Of a DNA stretch of 48,664 bases, positions 22,559 to 32,488 are shown piece by piece. Location: NCBI GenBank assembly GCA_009731375.1, contig BJOX01000019.1:1237315-1285978 (forward strand), in the 5' to 3' direction. The position numbers and the translations under genes are program-made. This DNA comes from Paulinella micropora (taxonomy: Eukaryota > Cercozoa > Imbricatea > Euglyphida). The stretch's first letter is position 1. Each line of letters begins with the position of its first letter. The notes under the pieces are model-generated. The model worked only from the letters and a program-made list of their open reading frames with translations. It had not been told where the DNA came from and did not search any database.

Positions 22559-22977
22559 TTGGAAGAAAAAGCGTTGGAAATAGACGGAAACAAAGAAAGA
22601 GAGAAGAAGATGAAGAAAGAAAAAGCACACGCAGGAAAAGATGCCAACAAAAGAGAGGAAGGGCAGAGAGGCGTTTGTTTTTGGTTTCAAAGAGAGAGTG
22701 GATGCAAGTGGGGGGATGAGTGTCGTTTTGCTCATAAAGAGGGATCAGTCACTATGCGTAGTGTGCCTGAGGTGTGCTACATGTTTGAACAGTCAGGCAG
22801 CTGTGATAGATCTAACTGTAGGTTTAAACACACCACCACTGATAAGAAAGGGGGAGGGAAAGGAACAGGAACGAGAAAGAAGACGTTGAAGAAAGAGAAA
22901 TGTTTCAACTGTAACATGGAGGGGCATGTGTTCTCCGCATGTGAGAAGAAGTGTAGGATGTGTGGGGGTGTTTGGCC
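22559..22977 (+). CDS. CCCH + CCHC zinc-finger Gag-like protein, copy A
   Basis: A lysine/glutamate-rich start is followed by two CCCH fingers (the first 'CFWFQRESGCKWGDECRFAH', the second starting 'CYMFEQSGSC'), a basic Gly/Lys linker and a CCHC zinc knuckle, 'CFNCNMEGHVFSAC', then 'CRMC'. CCCH and CCHC fingers bind RNA; the knuckle is a hallmark of Gag nucleocapsids. After about 22977 the frame runs into sequence belonging to the opposite-strand gene at 24.1 kb, so the 3' end is a junction. The nearly identical copy B follows a 10-N gap. Confidence 0.6.
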
Positions 22978-23143
22978 CCGTGAACTCTTCATCTGTGTCT
23001 ATGTCGAAGTGTCTGACTCACTCCCCCTACCTAACTTTCCTTGTTCCCCTTTTGCTTTCTTTTCCTTCTCTCTCGGTTCTTCCTTCTCGCCTGGCTCTTC
23101 CCTCACCTTCTTCATCTCTGCACNNNNNNNNNNAAAGAAAGAG

Positions 23144-23535
23144 AGAAGAAGATGAAGAAAGAAAAAGCACACGCAGGAAAAGATGCCAACAAAAGAGAGG
23201 AAGGGCAGAGAGGCGTTTGTTTTTGGTTTCAAAGAGAGAGTGGATGCAAGTGGGGGGATGAGTGTCGTTTTGCTCATAAAGAGGGATCAGTCACTATGCG
23301 TAGTGTGCCTGAGGTGTGCTACATGTTTGAACAGTCAGGCAGCTGTGATAGATCTAACTGTAGGTTTAAACACACCACCACTGATAAGAAAGGGGGAGGG
23401 AAAGGAACAGGAACGAGAAAGAAGACGTTGAAGAAAGAGAAATGTTTCAACTGTAACATGGAGGGCATGTGTTCTCAGGAATGTGAGAAGGAGTGTAGGA
23501 TGTGTGAGCACAGACTACATGAGGGTTCCCCATAG
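23144..23535 (+). pseudogene. CCCH + CCHC Gag-like protein, copy B
   Basis: Identical to copy A over ~320 bases, including both CCCH fingers. One G is missing just before the zinc-knuckle histidine, so copy B reads 'CFNCNMEGMCSQEC' and loses the His. The 5' end is cut by the gap 23124-23133. Either a recent duplication or an assembly artefact of one locus. Confidence 0.6.
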
Positions 23536-24179
23536 CCCATGTGCCGCCGCTTGAATCCGCCGCCCGGGTCGTAGAACCACATGTGCGCTGCGCGCCCCAC
23601 CGATCTTCGCTCCGAGCCCGAGCATGAATGGCTGTCGCTGTCGATGTCGCTGTCCGCCCCCCCGCGGTTGCGTTGGTCGTTGTCCGCCGAACCTACGGGT
23701 TTCCTGGACGGCATAACATGCCTTGGCCCTTCTACTGGCCCCACCTTCTTCGTCACTACCTTTCCTTTCTTCTTATTTCTGCGCTTGGAGCGCTTCTCCT
23801 TCTCTTTCTCTCTCTCTTTCCTGATCTGTATGCAGCCCGCAAAATCGCACTCTCAACAGACCATAAGCTGCCTCTCGCAACAACACATTCTCACTCTCCA
23901 TGTCATGAGTGCATACAAAACATTGCTGCTCACCTGACACTCGCCCCTCACATAGACGATAGATTACTCTCTCTTGTACTACCAGGTCCTTCACTTTACC
24001 CATGTGGGCCTTCTCCTTTGCCATGCCTGCTCTGTCTCGCCCTGTCAAAAATCTCGTCATCCTTTTTAATGTTTTCACCTTCTCACCTTCCTCATCTGTG
24101 TCTGACTCACTCCCCCTATCTGTGTCAGAAGTGTCTGACTCACTCCCCCTTCCTAACTTTCCATGTTCCCCTTTTTCTC

Positions 24180-24180
<1 letters not shown>
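23475..24180 (-). pseudogene. Unidentified protein with C-C-C-H motif
   Basis: A minus-strand frame from about 24180 begins with acidic 'GRGSESDT' repeats, continues (24078-23773) with 'CEGRVSGEQQCFVC' and, ~25 residues later, 'VRFCGLH', then a basic tail; a second frame (23756-23475) continues after a shift. The Cys...Cys...Cys-x2-His spacing resembles small zinc modules of the 'C..kG.qC…C..H' type and matches the module at 34.44-34.57 kb ('CTGLNWKGEQC…LCGYH'). Part of its 5' region is duplicated at 22980-23120. Function unknown. Confidence 0.4.
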
Positions 24181-24210
<30 letters not shown>

Positions 24211-24213
24211 CCT

Positions 24214-24254
<41 letters not shown>
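24181..24254. repeat. (TAG)n microsatellite
   Basis: A TAG triplet run with one interruption. It abuts the 5' side of the minus-strand gene. Confidence 0.95.
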
Positions 24255-24255
<1 letters not shown>

Positions 24256-25159
24256 ACTATAGTTAATATGCTAAGTACCATTATTGATATTAGCATATTG
24301 ATGATCATGATGATATTAATATAACTTAGCTAATAAATAGATGATAATCATAACTTTTACCCTGTCACACGACCGCTTCCGGTCGCAAAAAGAACGGATT
24401 TCTCCGGGTGTTGCGGACCCCCGATTGGACAAGGGTTAATAATTACCGTGGTAATTACCATGGAAATTTCTACTGCTAACCGTTACACACATAGACCATT
24501 GCGCAGCCGTTACACAATCACATAGACCCTCCGGCCTGCACACCTACATAGGAATTAATCTGTTGCACTGCTTTCTTGCTTATCCTTGCGGCCCATGAAA
24601 TTCTTAAAAATACTTACGACTTCATGCCCTATCGACATGCAGACATTTCCCGGGAAGCCAACCACATTAAGACTAATTACCAGGGTAATTGGCGGTGAAT
24701 GCTTTTATGTGACGGCTGTTTTAATAAAATACTAGGTGACGTGACTTGCCACTGTGTCGGAGGTGACTTGTAGGAAAAACTGAGTAGCTGAGGAAGTTGA
24801 CTCAGTGGCGGAAGAGATAAAATGGAAGGTGAGTGGTATTGTAAAAAAAAAAAAAAAAAGTTGAAAAAAAAATTGAAAAAAAAACTTGAACTTGAACTTG
24901 AAGGAAAGAAAAGATAATGATATTTAACTATAATAATAATACTGATAGATAATAAAGTCTAGAAAGTAGCAAAAAAAGATAGTGAAGACCGTAACCTTGT
25001 TGACTTCAAAGAGAGACTTGAAAAAGTAAAGCAGACTCGGAAAACTTAAGGCCGGGGGCCCGGAGACAAACCGCTGAAAGGGAAAAAAAGCAGAAGTTGA
25101 AGAAGAAAAAAAGTGATGAAAAGAGTTGACGGAAAGTAGTACTGAGTAGGGCCCGGAAC
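24255..25159. other. Intergenic sequence, no gene seen
   Basis: AT-rich sequence containing small palindromes such as 'GGTAATTACC' (about 24450) and several A homopolymers. No open frame with recognisable content. Confidence 0.5.
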
Positions 25160-25554
25160 TTGAAAAAGTTCAATGTTCAGACACACGGTACAACGCTTGA
25201 CCTAGATCTGCCTGCAATCACGGATTGCCTGCGTCGGATACTCGAGGCGCTGCCACGAGTCGTAGCCAAATGGAAGCCGGGGCGCTACCTCACCGACCTG
25301 CTCCAAGCCCGACCACTCAAGACCCTACCTGCCCAACACGCAATCAGCCAAAGTGCACAGGTTCTTCGAGCTATGTTGCCTGCCAGCTAGTCCGCATTAT
25401 AAACCCAGGGCGTTCTGATGGTCGGTTCAGAGAAGGCGGGGAAACATTCTCGCAATATGAATTGAAACCCGACATGCTGCAGGGCATAGACGCCTTTCGA
25501 ATTGCAGAGGAATGCACACTCTCCGCCTACCCCCCCGCAGGGGATTACCAGTGA
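25160..25554 (+). pseudogene. C-terminal fragment of the HNH-like family (plus-strand copy)
   Basis: Frame 25160-25390 contains 'LDLDLPAITDCLRRIL' and a shifted frame ends 'QYELKPDMLQG..AFRIAEECTL' before the stop at 25552-25554. Both align with the C-terminal part of the minus-strand gene at 27.08-28.46 kb, which has 'LKLDLPRITEALRKFL' and 'RYELMPDTLQG..AFEIAEACTL'. One frameshift near 25386 is needed. The N-terminal HNH-like part is not present upstream. Conservation of this tail between diverged copies implies it was once under selection. Confidence 0.65.
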
Positions 25555-26504
25555 TTAAGAAAAAAAGCGCACATTTACAGTGTGTGTGTTCCGTGCTCAC
25601 CCCCCCCCCCCTTTTACAGAGAATGCACATCTCTGCTTGTTTTCTAGCATAAATAAAACTTTTCTCTCGATTGGGCTTTTGAAATGTCTGCACTTTCTTA
25701 GTTACATGCGCAGACTCTTGTGTGCACTCTAGCAAAAAGGCGCTAGTAAAATGCAAAAAGAAACCGATGTACGAGCAGAGAGAGGAGTTATGAAAAAAAG
25801 GGGAAAATTCTACCATCTTTTCCTGCTTGCCGCAAACCTTCACCTGCTTTCTACCGGATGCGCCGCGTTCTCACTGGCTTTGGGGGGGCCGCNNNNNNNN
25901 NNNNNNNNNNNNNNNNNNNNNNNNNNNNNNNNNNNNNNNNNNNNNNNNNNNNNNNNNNNNNNNNNNNNNNNNNNNNNNNNNNNNNNNNNNNNNNNNNNNN
26001 NNNNNNNNNNNNNNNNNNNNNNNNNNNNNNNNNNNNNNNNNNNNNNNNNNNNNNNNNNNNNNNNNNNNNNNNNNNNNNNNNNNNNNNNNNNNNNNNNNNN
26101 NNNNNNNNNNNNNNNNNNNNNNNNNNNNNNNNNNNNNNNNNNNNNNNNNNNNNNNNNNNNNNNNNNNNNNNNNNGGGCGGGGGGGGGGGGGGGGGGCGCT
26201 GCTCATTTTTCCGTTTTGCGTACCTCGCCACTTTTGGCACCTTTTGCTTGTACCTTCTTTGCGCGGAAGTTGAGAGTGTCTGTGCTCTTGCTTCTGCTCA
26301 GCGGGCTCGGGTCTGAAATGTGTTCCTGCCAGGCAGCTTAGCAAGAATAAAGTAGAATCTTATAGAAATATATACACAAAAGCAAGAAATGCTTGTGGGG
26401 CGCTACTAGTAGAGGTTGCTCTTCACACCCGCCGCGCGCCAAAACACACAGCGTCTTTCCTGTGCACGGGAAATTTTACTTTTTTTAAAGGAAGAGGATG
26501 CTCA
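25555..26504. other. Intergenic sequence with gap and poly-G/poly-C runs
   Basis: Contains a C-run near 25600, the gap 25893-26174 and a G-run just after it. No gene is supported on either side; short open frames are composition-driven. Confidence 0.4.
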
Positions 26505-26775
26505 GCCAGTCTGACCCAGCTTGCGGCGCCGCCCTTTCTTTTTGGTTCCCTCTGGCGGTGGCTCCATCTCGCCCGCCTGTGGCTTCTCGTCCTTCTGCAC
26601 CTCTCGCTTTGCATTTTCTTAGCTGGAGTTTTGAGCCGCGTGCCCGCCCCCCGACCGGGTGTGCAGGACTCCGCGACCCAGCGGAACAGATTCCGCTGTC
26701 TAAAAGCCTCCTTGCAGAACGGACATTTGCCAAAGCAGCTCTGCTAGTCCCATGCACACATCAGGGGCGCAGAAA
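26505..26775 (-). pseudogene. Middle fragment of the HNH-like family (minus-strand copy)
   Basis: About 270 bases align at nucleotide level with 27762-28035 of the near-complete gene, covering the region encoding 'LDSGI..' and the following basic/acidic linker. Shifts and substitutions destroy the frame. It is bounded on the 3' side by a G-then-C homopolymer pair (26820-26857), a perfect palindrome and likely breakpoint. Confidence 0.65.
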
Positions 26776-27075
26776 AAGCAGCACAGTTTTTTTTCCTGGC
26801 CCCCTTTCCGAAGGCGAAGGGGGGGGGGGGGGGGGCCCCCCCCCCCCCCCCCCCCCCTTCCCGCCCCCTCCCACCTGCCCCCACCCCCCCAAAGGGGGGT
26901 GCGCTGCATCCTGCACACACCTCTTGGCGATAGGGAGACAAAAAAGTCTGCACACACCTCTTGGCGGTAGCGAGCCACTAGTCGTGCGTGTCACAGGGAC
27001 AAAAAAGTCTGCGCTAGCCTTTTCACAAAGCGCTGTTTTTGCTCTTCTCAAAAAGATTTAATAAAAGTGAATAGT

Positions 27076-28459
27076 TTATTCATTGGCAATTACTACCCCT
27101 GGCCCCCAGTACTCTAGCGTGCAAGCCTCTGCAATTTCGAATGCAGACTTGCCCTGTAGGGTGTCGGGCATGAGTTCATACCGTGAAAAGGTTATACAGT
27201 TTGCTTTGAATTGCCCGTCAGAACGTGCTCGGTTTACCATGCGCAGTAGCTTGCAAGGCAGTAGGGTTTGAAGCAGGCGCGCACTGGCAGAGAGAGCGTG
27301 CTGGGTCGGCAGAGTCCGGGGGGGGGGGGGGNNNNNNNNNNCAGAAACGCGAGCAGAAATTTGCGCAGTGCTTCTGTTATGCGTGGGAGGTCTAGTTTGA
27401 GAGTAGTGAGCTGAAGCTGAGGGGCATGCTTGTTTAGGTTAAGCTGGAGGAGCACCAAAAGAGCTCCCAGATTGCTGGCCACGCACAAGCCCGCCGAAGA
27501 CTTGGCCTCTTTTTGCCAGATTTCCTGGAGAGTACTCTCGCGAAATAATTTGAGCAGCTGGCAGCGTTTGACAAAATTCGTGCGTTGACATTCGCTGACA
27601 ACCTCGGGATCTGCTTGCAGGTTGGGGAACGTGTTACTTAACAGGAGCAGAGCGTGTTCGTCGGGGGGCTCTTCGGTGATACCATGTGTATCCCGCGGGG
27701 CTGCGCTTGCAGAACGGGCTTTGCGGGTAACTCGGGCTCGTTTTGCGGGGACTATTTCCGCTGAGTCAGACACCGCTGGACCCAGTTTGTGGCGGCACCC
27801 TTTCTTTTCGGTTTTCTCTGGCTGTGGCTCCGTCTCGCCCACCTGTGTCTTCTTATCCTCCTCTTCTTGCACCTTTTGTTTCCGTTTCTTAGCGGGAGTT
27901 GAGCGCGTGCGTTCGGGCCGGGGGGTGCACGACTCCGCGTCCCAGCGGGAAAAGATGCCGCTGTCTAGAGCCCCCGCGACGGGCATTTGCCAGGGTAGCT
28001 CTGCTAGTCCCTGCAACATGTAGGGGCGCAGAAACTCGCACAGGCGCGCAGCTCCGCGCGCCGCGACGCTGCCGATGTAGGCCAGTTTCTCGGACGTCAG
28101 GAATTCTTTGAAACACACATTAGCCGCACCGGGCATTATCACGTAATTGTAGGGGTGGTCGACTCCCCCCCATCTTTTGGAACGATGTGGTCAATATGCC
28201 ACTTGGGGGCGCCCGGCATGAAGTAAGGCGCCAGACGCGCCTGCCACTTATTTTGCAGGACCCAGTACCGTGCCTGGAGCGTGCTGATTGGACGCCGCGC
28301 CTTTGCCAGTGACATGGTCCCCAGGTAAATCGGGCGCAGCCCCTGCAGATGCTTGTTGTTTTTTTTCACTGCCAGGTTTTGGAGCTTAACGCACAGCGCT
28401 TGTTGTGTTTCCGCCAAGTCTGCGAGCCGGAAGTCCTCTTCGCTAGGCAGCGCGTCCAT
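27076..28459 (-). pseudogene. HNH-like nuclease family protein, near complete but frameshifted
   Basis: The start ATG is at 28459 ('MDALPSEEDF'). The N-terminal ~110 residues end in 'HIDHIVPKDGGG' and, after a one-base shift in a run of C at about 28164-28171, continue 'DHPYNYVIMPGAAN', a D-H…N…N arrangement typical of HNH endonuclease cores. A basic linker with 'PAKKRKQK' (possible nuclear localisation signal) and acidic stretches follows. The C-terminal domain has 'LKLDLPRITEALRKFL', then, after the gap 27332-27341, 'MVNRARSDGQF' and 'YELMPDTLQG..AFEIAEACTL', stopping at 27076. I do not recognise this architecture as a named family. Two partial paralogues lie nearby. Nuclease activity is inferred only from the motif. 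Confidence 0.6.
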
Positions 28460-28960
28460 CTTTTGAGTTGTCTGCGCCCTTTGCCCTTTGTGTGTGTGTG
28501 TGTGTGTGTGTGTGGGGGGGGGGGGGTTCGCNNNNNNNNNNNNNNNNNNNNNNNNGGGGGGGGGGGGGGGGGGGGGGGGGGGAAAGGGGTGAAAAAAAAA
28601 AAGTAAAAAGGGGCGAGGGGGGGGGGGAGCTAGTACCAGAGCTACTACTACTGCAAAAAGTAAAATGGCGTGTTTTTCCCTTGTCGCAGTGCAGATCGGA
28701 GAGGGAGCGAGGGGGTGTGGATGCCTTGTCAAGTTTGACTTTAGGTTAATATCAATTTTGTTTGTATTAGAAACAGAATGAAAAAAAAGAGACTTTCTTT
28801 CCCTGCCGCGAGCTGGTTTGCGGCGGGGAACTTTTGTACATATACGTGCAAAATGGAGATTCTCGGGGTGTGCTTGCCCTTGTCGGGGCGCCGGGTGTGG
28901 ACCAAGTCTTCCGTGCACAAAACGATTTCGCACGCGACACGCATTGCGCGCTTAGTGGGT

Positions 28961-29547
28961 AAAAATCAAGGAGGATTAACATTGATCAGCGCGCGGTCGG
29001 GGTTGAGGCTGAGCTGCGCGACAGTGCACAGAGTCTGCGCTTTTTTACACTTGTGCAGCCACTGCCAAATGCCCAGTGGTGCGTCCATTTTCGAGTTCCT
29101 AAAACAGGCGTTTTTCGCCTCACGATTCTTGTTTACAAGGGGGGGGGGGGAGGGAATCTGTCTTACACAGAACAACAGACATGGGTGGTGGAAGCGGAGC
29201 AAACCACATGTGGGGGTCTGCCGTTTCCCGCTGTGGCGCCTTTGTTTTGGGAAAGACTGCCATTTGTGGCGGCCGCGCGATCGTCTCTGGACAGCGGCGT
29301 TATTCATGTCGATGCGCAGGGCAAAGTGGTTATATGGCACGGTGGGGCTGCGAGCAGCGAATTGTCACTAGAGTTTCGCTGCCGGCCGGTGTCTCCGGAG
29401 ATAAGCGCGAGCTGCCTGCACACGATTATAGAGGACTTGGCGATGAACGCTTTCAAAATTGACATTTCTGTCTGCCTCTCGCAAAGCATTGCCCAACTGG
29501 AAGGAGGCATGCTTGGCGTGCTGCTAAAAACCCGGCCACGCGGGTAA
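28961..29547 (+). CDS. Unidentified protein, open at the 5' side
   Basis: A plus-strand frame open from about 28961 to the stop at 29545-29547 encodes ~190 residues with no early ATG. It contains a glycine run from a G homopolymer (29140-29150) and a mixed C-terminal half ('VHFRVPKTGVFRLTILVYKG', 'FKIDISVCLSQSIAQLEGG'). The alternating hydrophobic pattern suggests beta structure. No domain recognised. The stop is followed at once by a run of A and 'GATTCAGT', a sequence also seen at 32320. Confidence 0.4.
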
Positions 29548-29586
29548 AAAAAAAGATTCAGTGCTACGATAGCCTATGCTATAGAT

Positions 29587-30498
29587 TTGCGAAACATTCA
29601 GTCGGGTACAAGGGCGCAAACCCCTGCTTTGAATCCGCACTTGCCTACAAAAAAACGCAAGGCCCGCGGAGAAAAAGTCAGTCCGCCGCGCCCGCTGCGC
29701 CTGCCGCGCGGGAGCGGGTTGGACAAGTTGGGGCAGCAAGGACTCCTCGACACATGTGACAAGACGCCTAGGGTCGAGGAAGAAGTAATAGACCCAGCCA
29801 CACACCCCGGTGAGGCGGCAGTGCAGACTGCCGCTACGGCTGCGCCGCCGCCGACACTCGGTAGCCTTTGCGGCGCAGATCTCTTTGTCGCACCAAATCT
29901 TCGCCCCTTGCACGTTGCCCCGAAACCATGCCAGCGAACTGGAGAGGGGTTAGGGGAGGGTTCGGGGGGCGGCATGCCTCTCGTTCTCTGTTGTGTGGAT
30001 AAATGTCCAAGACCCGCTAAGTTCTATCGCTATGACAGGAAGTTTGTATTCTGTGGCAAGCGTCACGAAGCGCAGATGCTCCCAGTGACCAAGGAGTGTC
30101 GGGAAGGTATATTTCGTGATTTGTCGCTGACTAAATCGCTGCAGGACAAGCAATGGCTGCGTTCTATGCTGCGGCGCAGCTACTTGCCTGGTAGAGACCC
30201 CTCCTCTGACTCTTCGAGGACCGAAGAGGATCCTGGAATGCGTACCCGTACTAGAGCATGCACAGGACCAGGCACGTTCTGTGCGAAGGCTTCGCTTAAT
30301 TTTTATTGCAACGATGAGTGCAAAAGGAATTACCTAGAACGCAGACGCCAGAGCGTTGCCGAGCGTTCCCCCAAAGGAAGTAGGACTTGGAAAAAGAAAA
30401 TGGAGCAAATGGAATCTGAGCAGCCTATTTGCCAGCACTCGTCTCCGCCACGTTACAGGCTCGTCTTCCCCTCGTTTGTCGCTGGGGTCCGGCTTTGA
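29587..30498 (+). CDS. Cysteine-rich basic protein, probable zinc binder
   Basis: The frame is open from 29587; the first ATG is at 29974, but an upstream segment with 'TKKRKAR' (nuclear-signal-like) is in frame. From residue M at 29974: 'CCVDKCPRPAKFYRYDRK' and 'FCGKRHEAQM', then 'CREG', and later 'TFCAKASLNFYCNDECKRNYL'. The two Cys clusters and one His could bind two zinc ions, the second ending in an arginine/lysine-rich helix. No named family is recognised. It ends at 30498, followed by 'GAATTAAAAAAAA'. It is convergent with the minus-strand gene that follows. Confidence 0.5.
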   Translation: MRNIQSGTRAQTPALNPHLPTKKRKARGEKVSPPRPLRLPRGSGLDKLGQQGLLDTCDKTPRVEEEVIDPATHPGEAAVQTAATAAPPPTLGSLCGADLFVAPNLRPLHVAPKPCQRTGEGLGEGSGGGMPLVLCCVDKCPRPAKFYRYDRKFVFCGKRHEAQMLPVTKECREGIFRDLSLTKSLQDKQWLRSMLRRSYLPGRDPSSDSSRTEEDPGMRTRTRACTGPGTFCAKASLNFYCNDECKRNYLERRRQSVAERSPKGSRTWKKKMEQMESEQPICQHSSPPRYRLVFPSFVAGVRL

Positions 30499-30618
30499 AT
30501 GAATTAAAAAAAAGCAGGATGTGTTTTTCTGGCCCTTTGCCGGGTAGTTTTGTTTTAATTAAAAAGACAAAAAAAGAAAACCTAAGAGAAAAAGACTTTT
30601 TCCTGGCGCAGGAAAGTT

Positions 30619-31405
30619 TTACGCTAAGGTGTGCGACGTGCTTTTGAGTTTTTGCTTACCCTCCAGCCCGCGCGACGCGCGGGCTGAGCGGGCTGAACGG
30701 AGTTTGAGAACGCGCCGATCGCGTTGAGCGCGCAGCTTCTTGAGTTCGCGGAGGACTTGAATGTGTTGGCGAATCTTGTGCATGAACATGGTTTCCGCAA
30801 GGAATCCCGCCAGCCTGCTGGAGCAGACCTCTTCGACGAGCCGGGGCTCGGCGCCGGGGCGCCTGGTGGCCACCTGGCGGTGGCGGAAGCTTTGGGGAGG
30901 GAGTTCCTGGCGGAGGTACGCGTCGTCGGTGAGGGGGGCTTCGTCGTCATCGGAGTCAGCCCGCCGCCGCGGTCGGCCGCGCCGACCGCGGTAGGTCTGG
31001 CGGAGCATGGGGCTGGCCATAAAAAGAATTTCTCGTCTGACGTAATTGAAGCCAAGCCAGGGCTTGGCTTGAAGCATGCCATAGAATATCAGCGTGGCCC
31101 GCTGGTCAAGCTCGTCCACGCGCGAGAGGAATTCATACTGGACGATGCGCTGGAAGGTTTGGCACACATGCGCGACCCTGTCGGTAGTAGGCGGCGCGGG
31201 CCGCGACCCCAGTCTTTGGGGGTTCGGGGGCTAACAGGGCGAGCGCGACCTGGCGCAGCAGGGGTGCGCACAGGATGAGTTCCAAAGTGACGGGCGGCCT
31301 TTTGCTGATTCTGCTGAGCTGGGCCAATTTGCGCTCGAGATCTTCTCGTGCCAGCCGGCGCCTTTTCGAAGGGCCGGCCAAAACCGCCGGGCCGCCGATT
31401 CTGGC
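30619..31405 (-). pseudogene. Unidentified basic helical protein, one frameshift
   Basis: The minus-strand frame open from about 31405 ('GPSKRRRLAREDLERKLAQL') and the frame 31167-30619 ('CQTFQRIVQYEFLSRVDELDQRATL'…) fit as one protein if a shift is placed near 31190. The product is arginine-rich and helical, with 'GRRGRPRRRADSDDDE', an AT-hook-like basic patch followed by an acidic patch, suggesting nucleic-acid binding. No ATG is found at the start, so a spliced or decayed 5' end is possible. Family unknown. Confidence 0.4.
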
Positions 31406-31802
31406 CTGCAGCTACACCGCTGCCTTTAGCAGCTCTTCTTTGCTCCGGAGGGCATGCTGCCCTCCGGAGCCCCCCTGCCAGGCGAGGGCTGGAAGGCTCA
31501 GAGGGGGCTCGGGGACACACGGGGGGGTGTCCCCGAGCTCCCCGCCTGCGGCCTGTGCTAGCAAGCTGGGCGGTTCTCCTGGTGTGGTCTTTCCCGACAT
31601 GTGTGCGCTTTGCTTTTGGTTTGTTTTTTATGTGTGTGCTACCCCTGGCGTTAGCGCTCTGTTTTTCCTTTTTGTGCTTAATATCATTTCGACCCCTCCT
31701 TGCCGAGAAAAGTGCGTCTAGGAGAGAGAGAGAGGGAGAGAGGGGGGGGGGGGAAGGCTCCCCCCATCTTACTCCCTCTCTCTCCCTCTCTCTCTCTCTC
31801 CC

Positions 31803-31834
<32 letters not shown>

Positions 31835-32488
31835 GCAAGCCCCCTGCTGACAGGGGGGGACGATTCCCCTCGCTAGTCACACATTGCTCATCCCCTGGTC
31901 TCTTTAGGGAGTAAGAGGTTTTATTAAACTTTTAATTAAAAAAAACNNNNNNNNNNNNNNNNNNNNNNNNNNNNNNNNNNNNNNNNNNNNNNNNNNNNNN
32001 NNNNNNNNNNNNNNNNNNNNNNNNNNNNNNNNNNNNNNNNNNNNNNNNNNNNNNNNNNNNNNNNNNNNNNNNNNNNNNNNNNNNNNNNNNNNNNNNNNNN
32101 NNNNNNNNNNNNNNNNNNNNNNNNNNNNNNNNNNNNNNNNNNNNNNNNNNNNNNNNNNNNNNNNNNNNNNNNNNNNNNNNNNNNNNNNNNNNNNNNNNNN
32201 GGGGGGAGTGAGAGAGAAAAAAAAGCAGTGGGAGCTGAAAGCGGCGCTTTTGGTCGCCAGCACAAATGCCAAAAAAAATATTTGTGCACGGTTAAGGATT
32301 TGTTTTATCGGCGGGGCACCAAAAAAAAGATTCAGTAGAATAGTTAGGAGGAGGGGAAGAAGAAAAAGAAGGGAGAAGGAAAAAAAGGGGGGGAAACTGC
32401 ATTCCCTAAGCCGCCCCCCCCCCCCTCCTTCACAACCCCTGTTGTAACACTTGGTTCGCGCCCTTTGAGCCTAGTTATTAAAACCAAC
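31406..32488. other. Spacer with (CT)n, gap and A/T-run motifs
   Basis: Includes a long (CT)n run (31720-31833), 'TTTTAATTAAAAAAAA' just before the gap 31947-32200, and purine-rich sequence after it. Nothing coding is supported. Confidence 0.5.

Noticed and set aside
28460-28933. N-terminal extension of the HNH-like gene to 28933
   Set aside because: It crosses a gap, poly-G and (GT)n; the ATG at 28459 begins the region with protein-like composition.
31089-31880. 263-residue minus-strand frame
   Set aside because: Half is an Arg/Glu repeat from a (CT)n run, and the rest is out of frame with the more plausible protein at 30619-31405.
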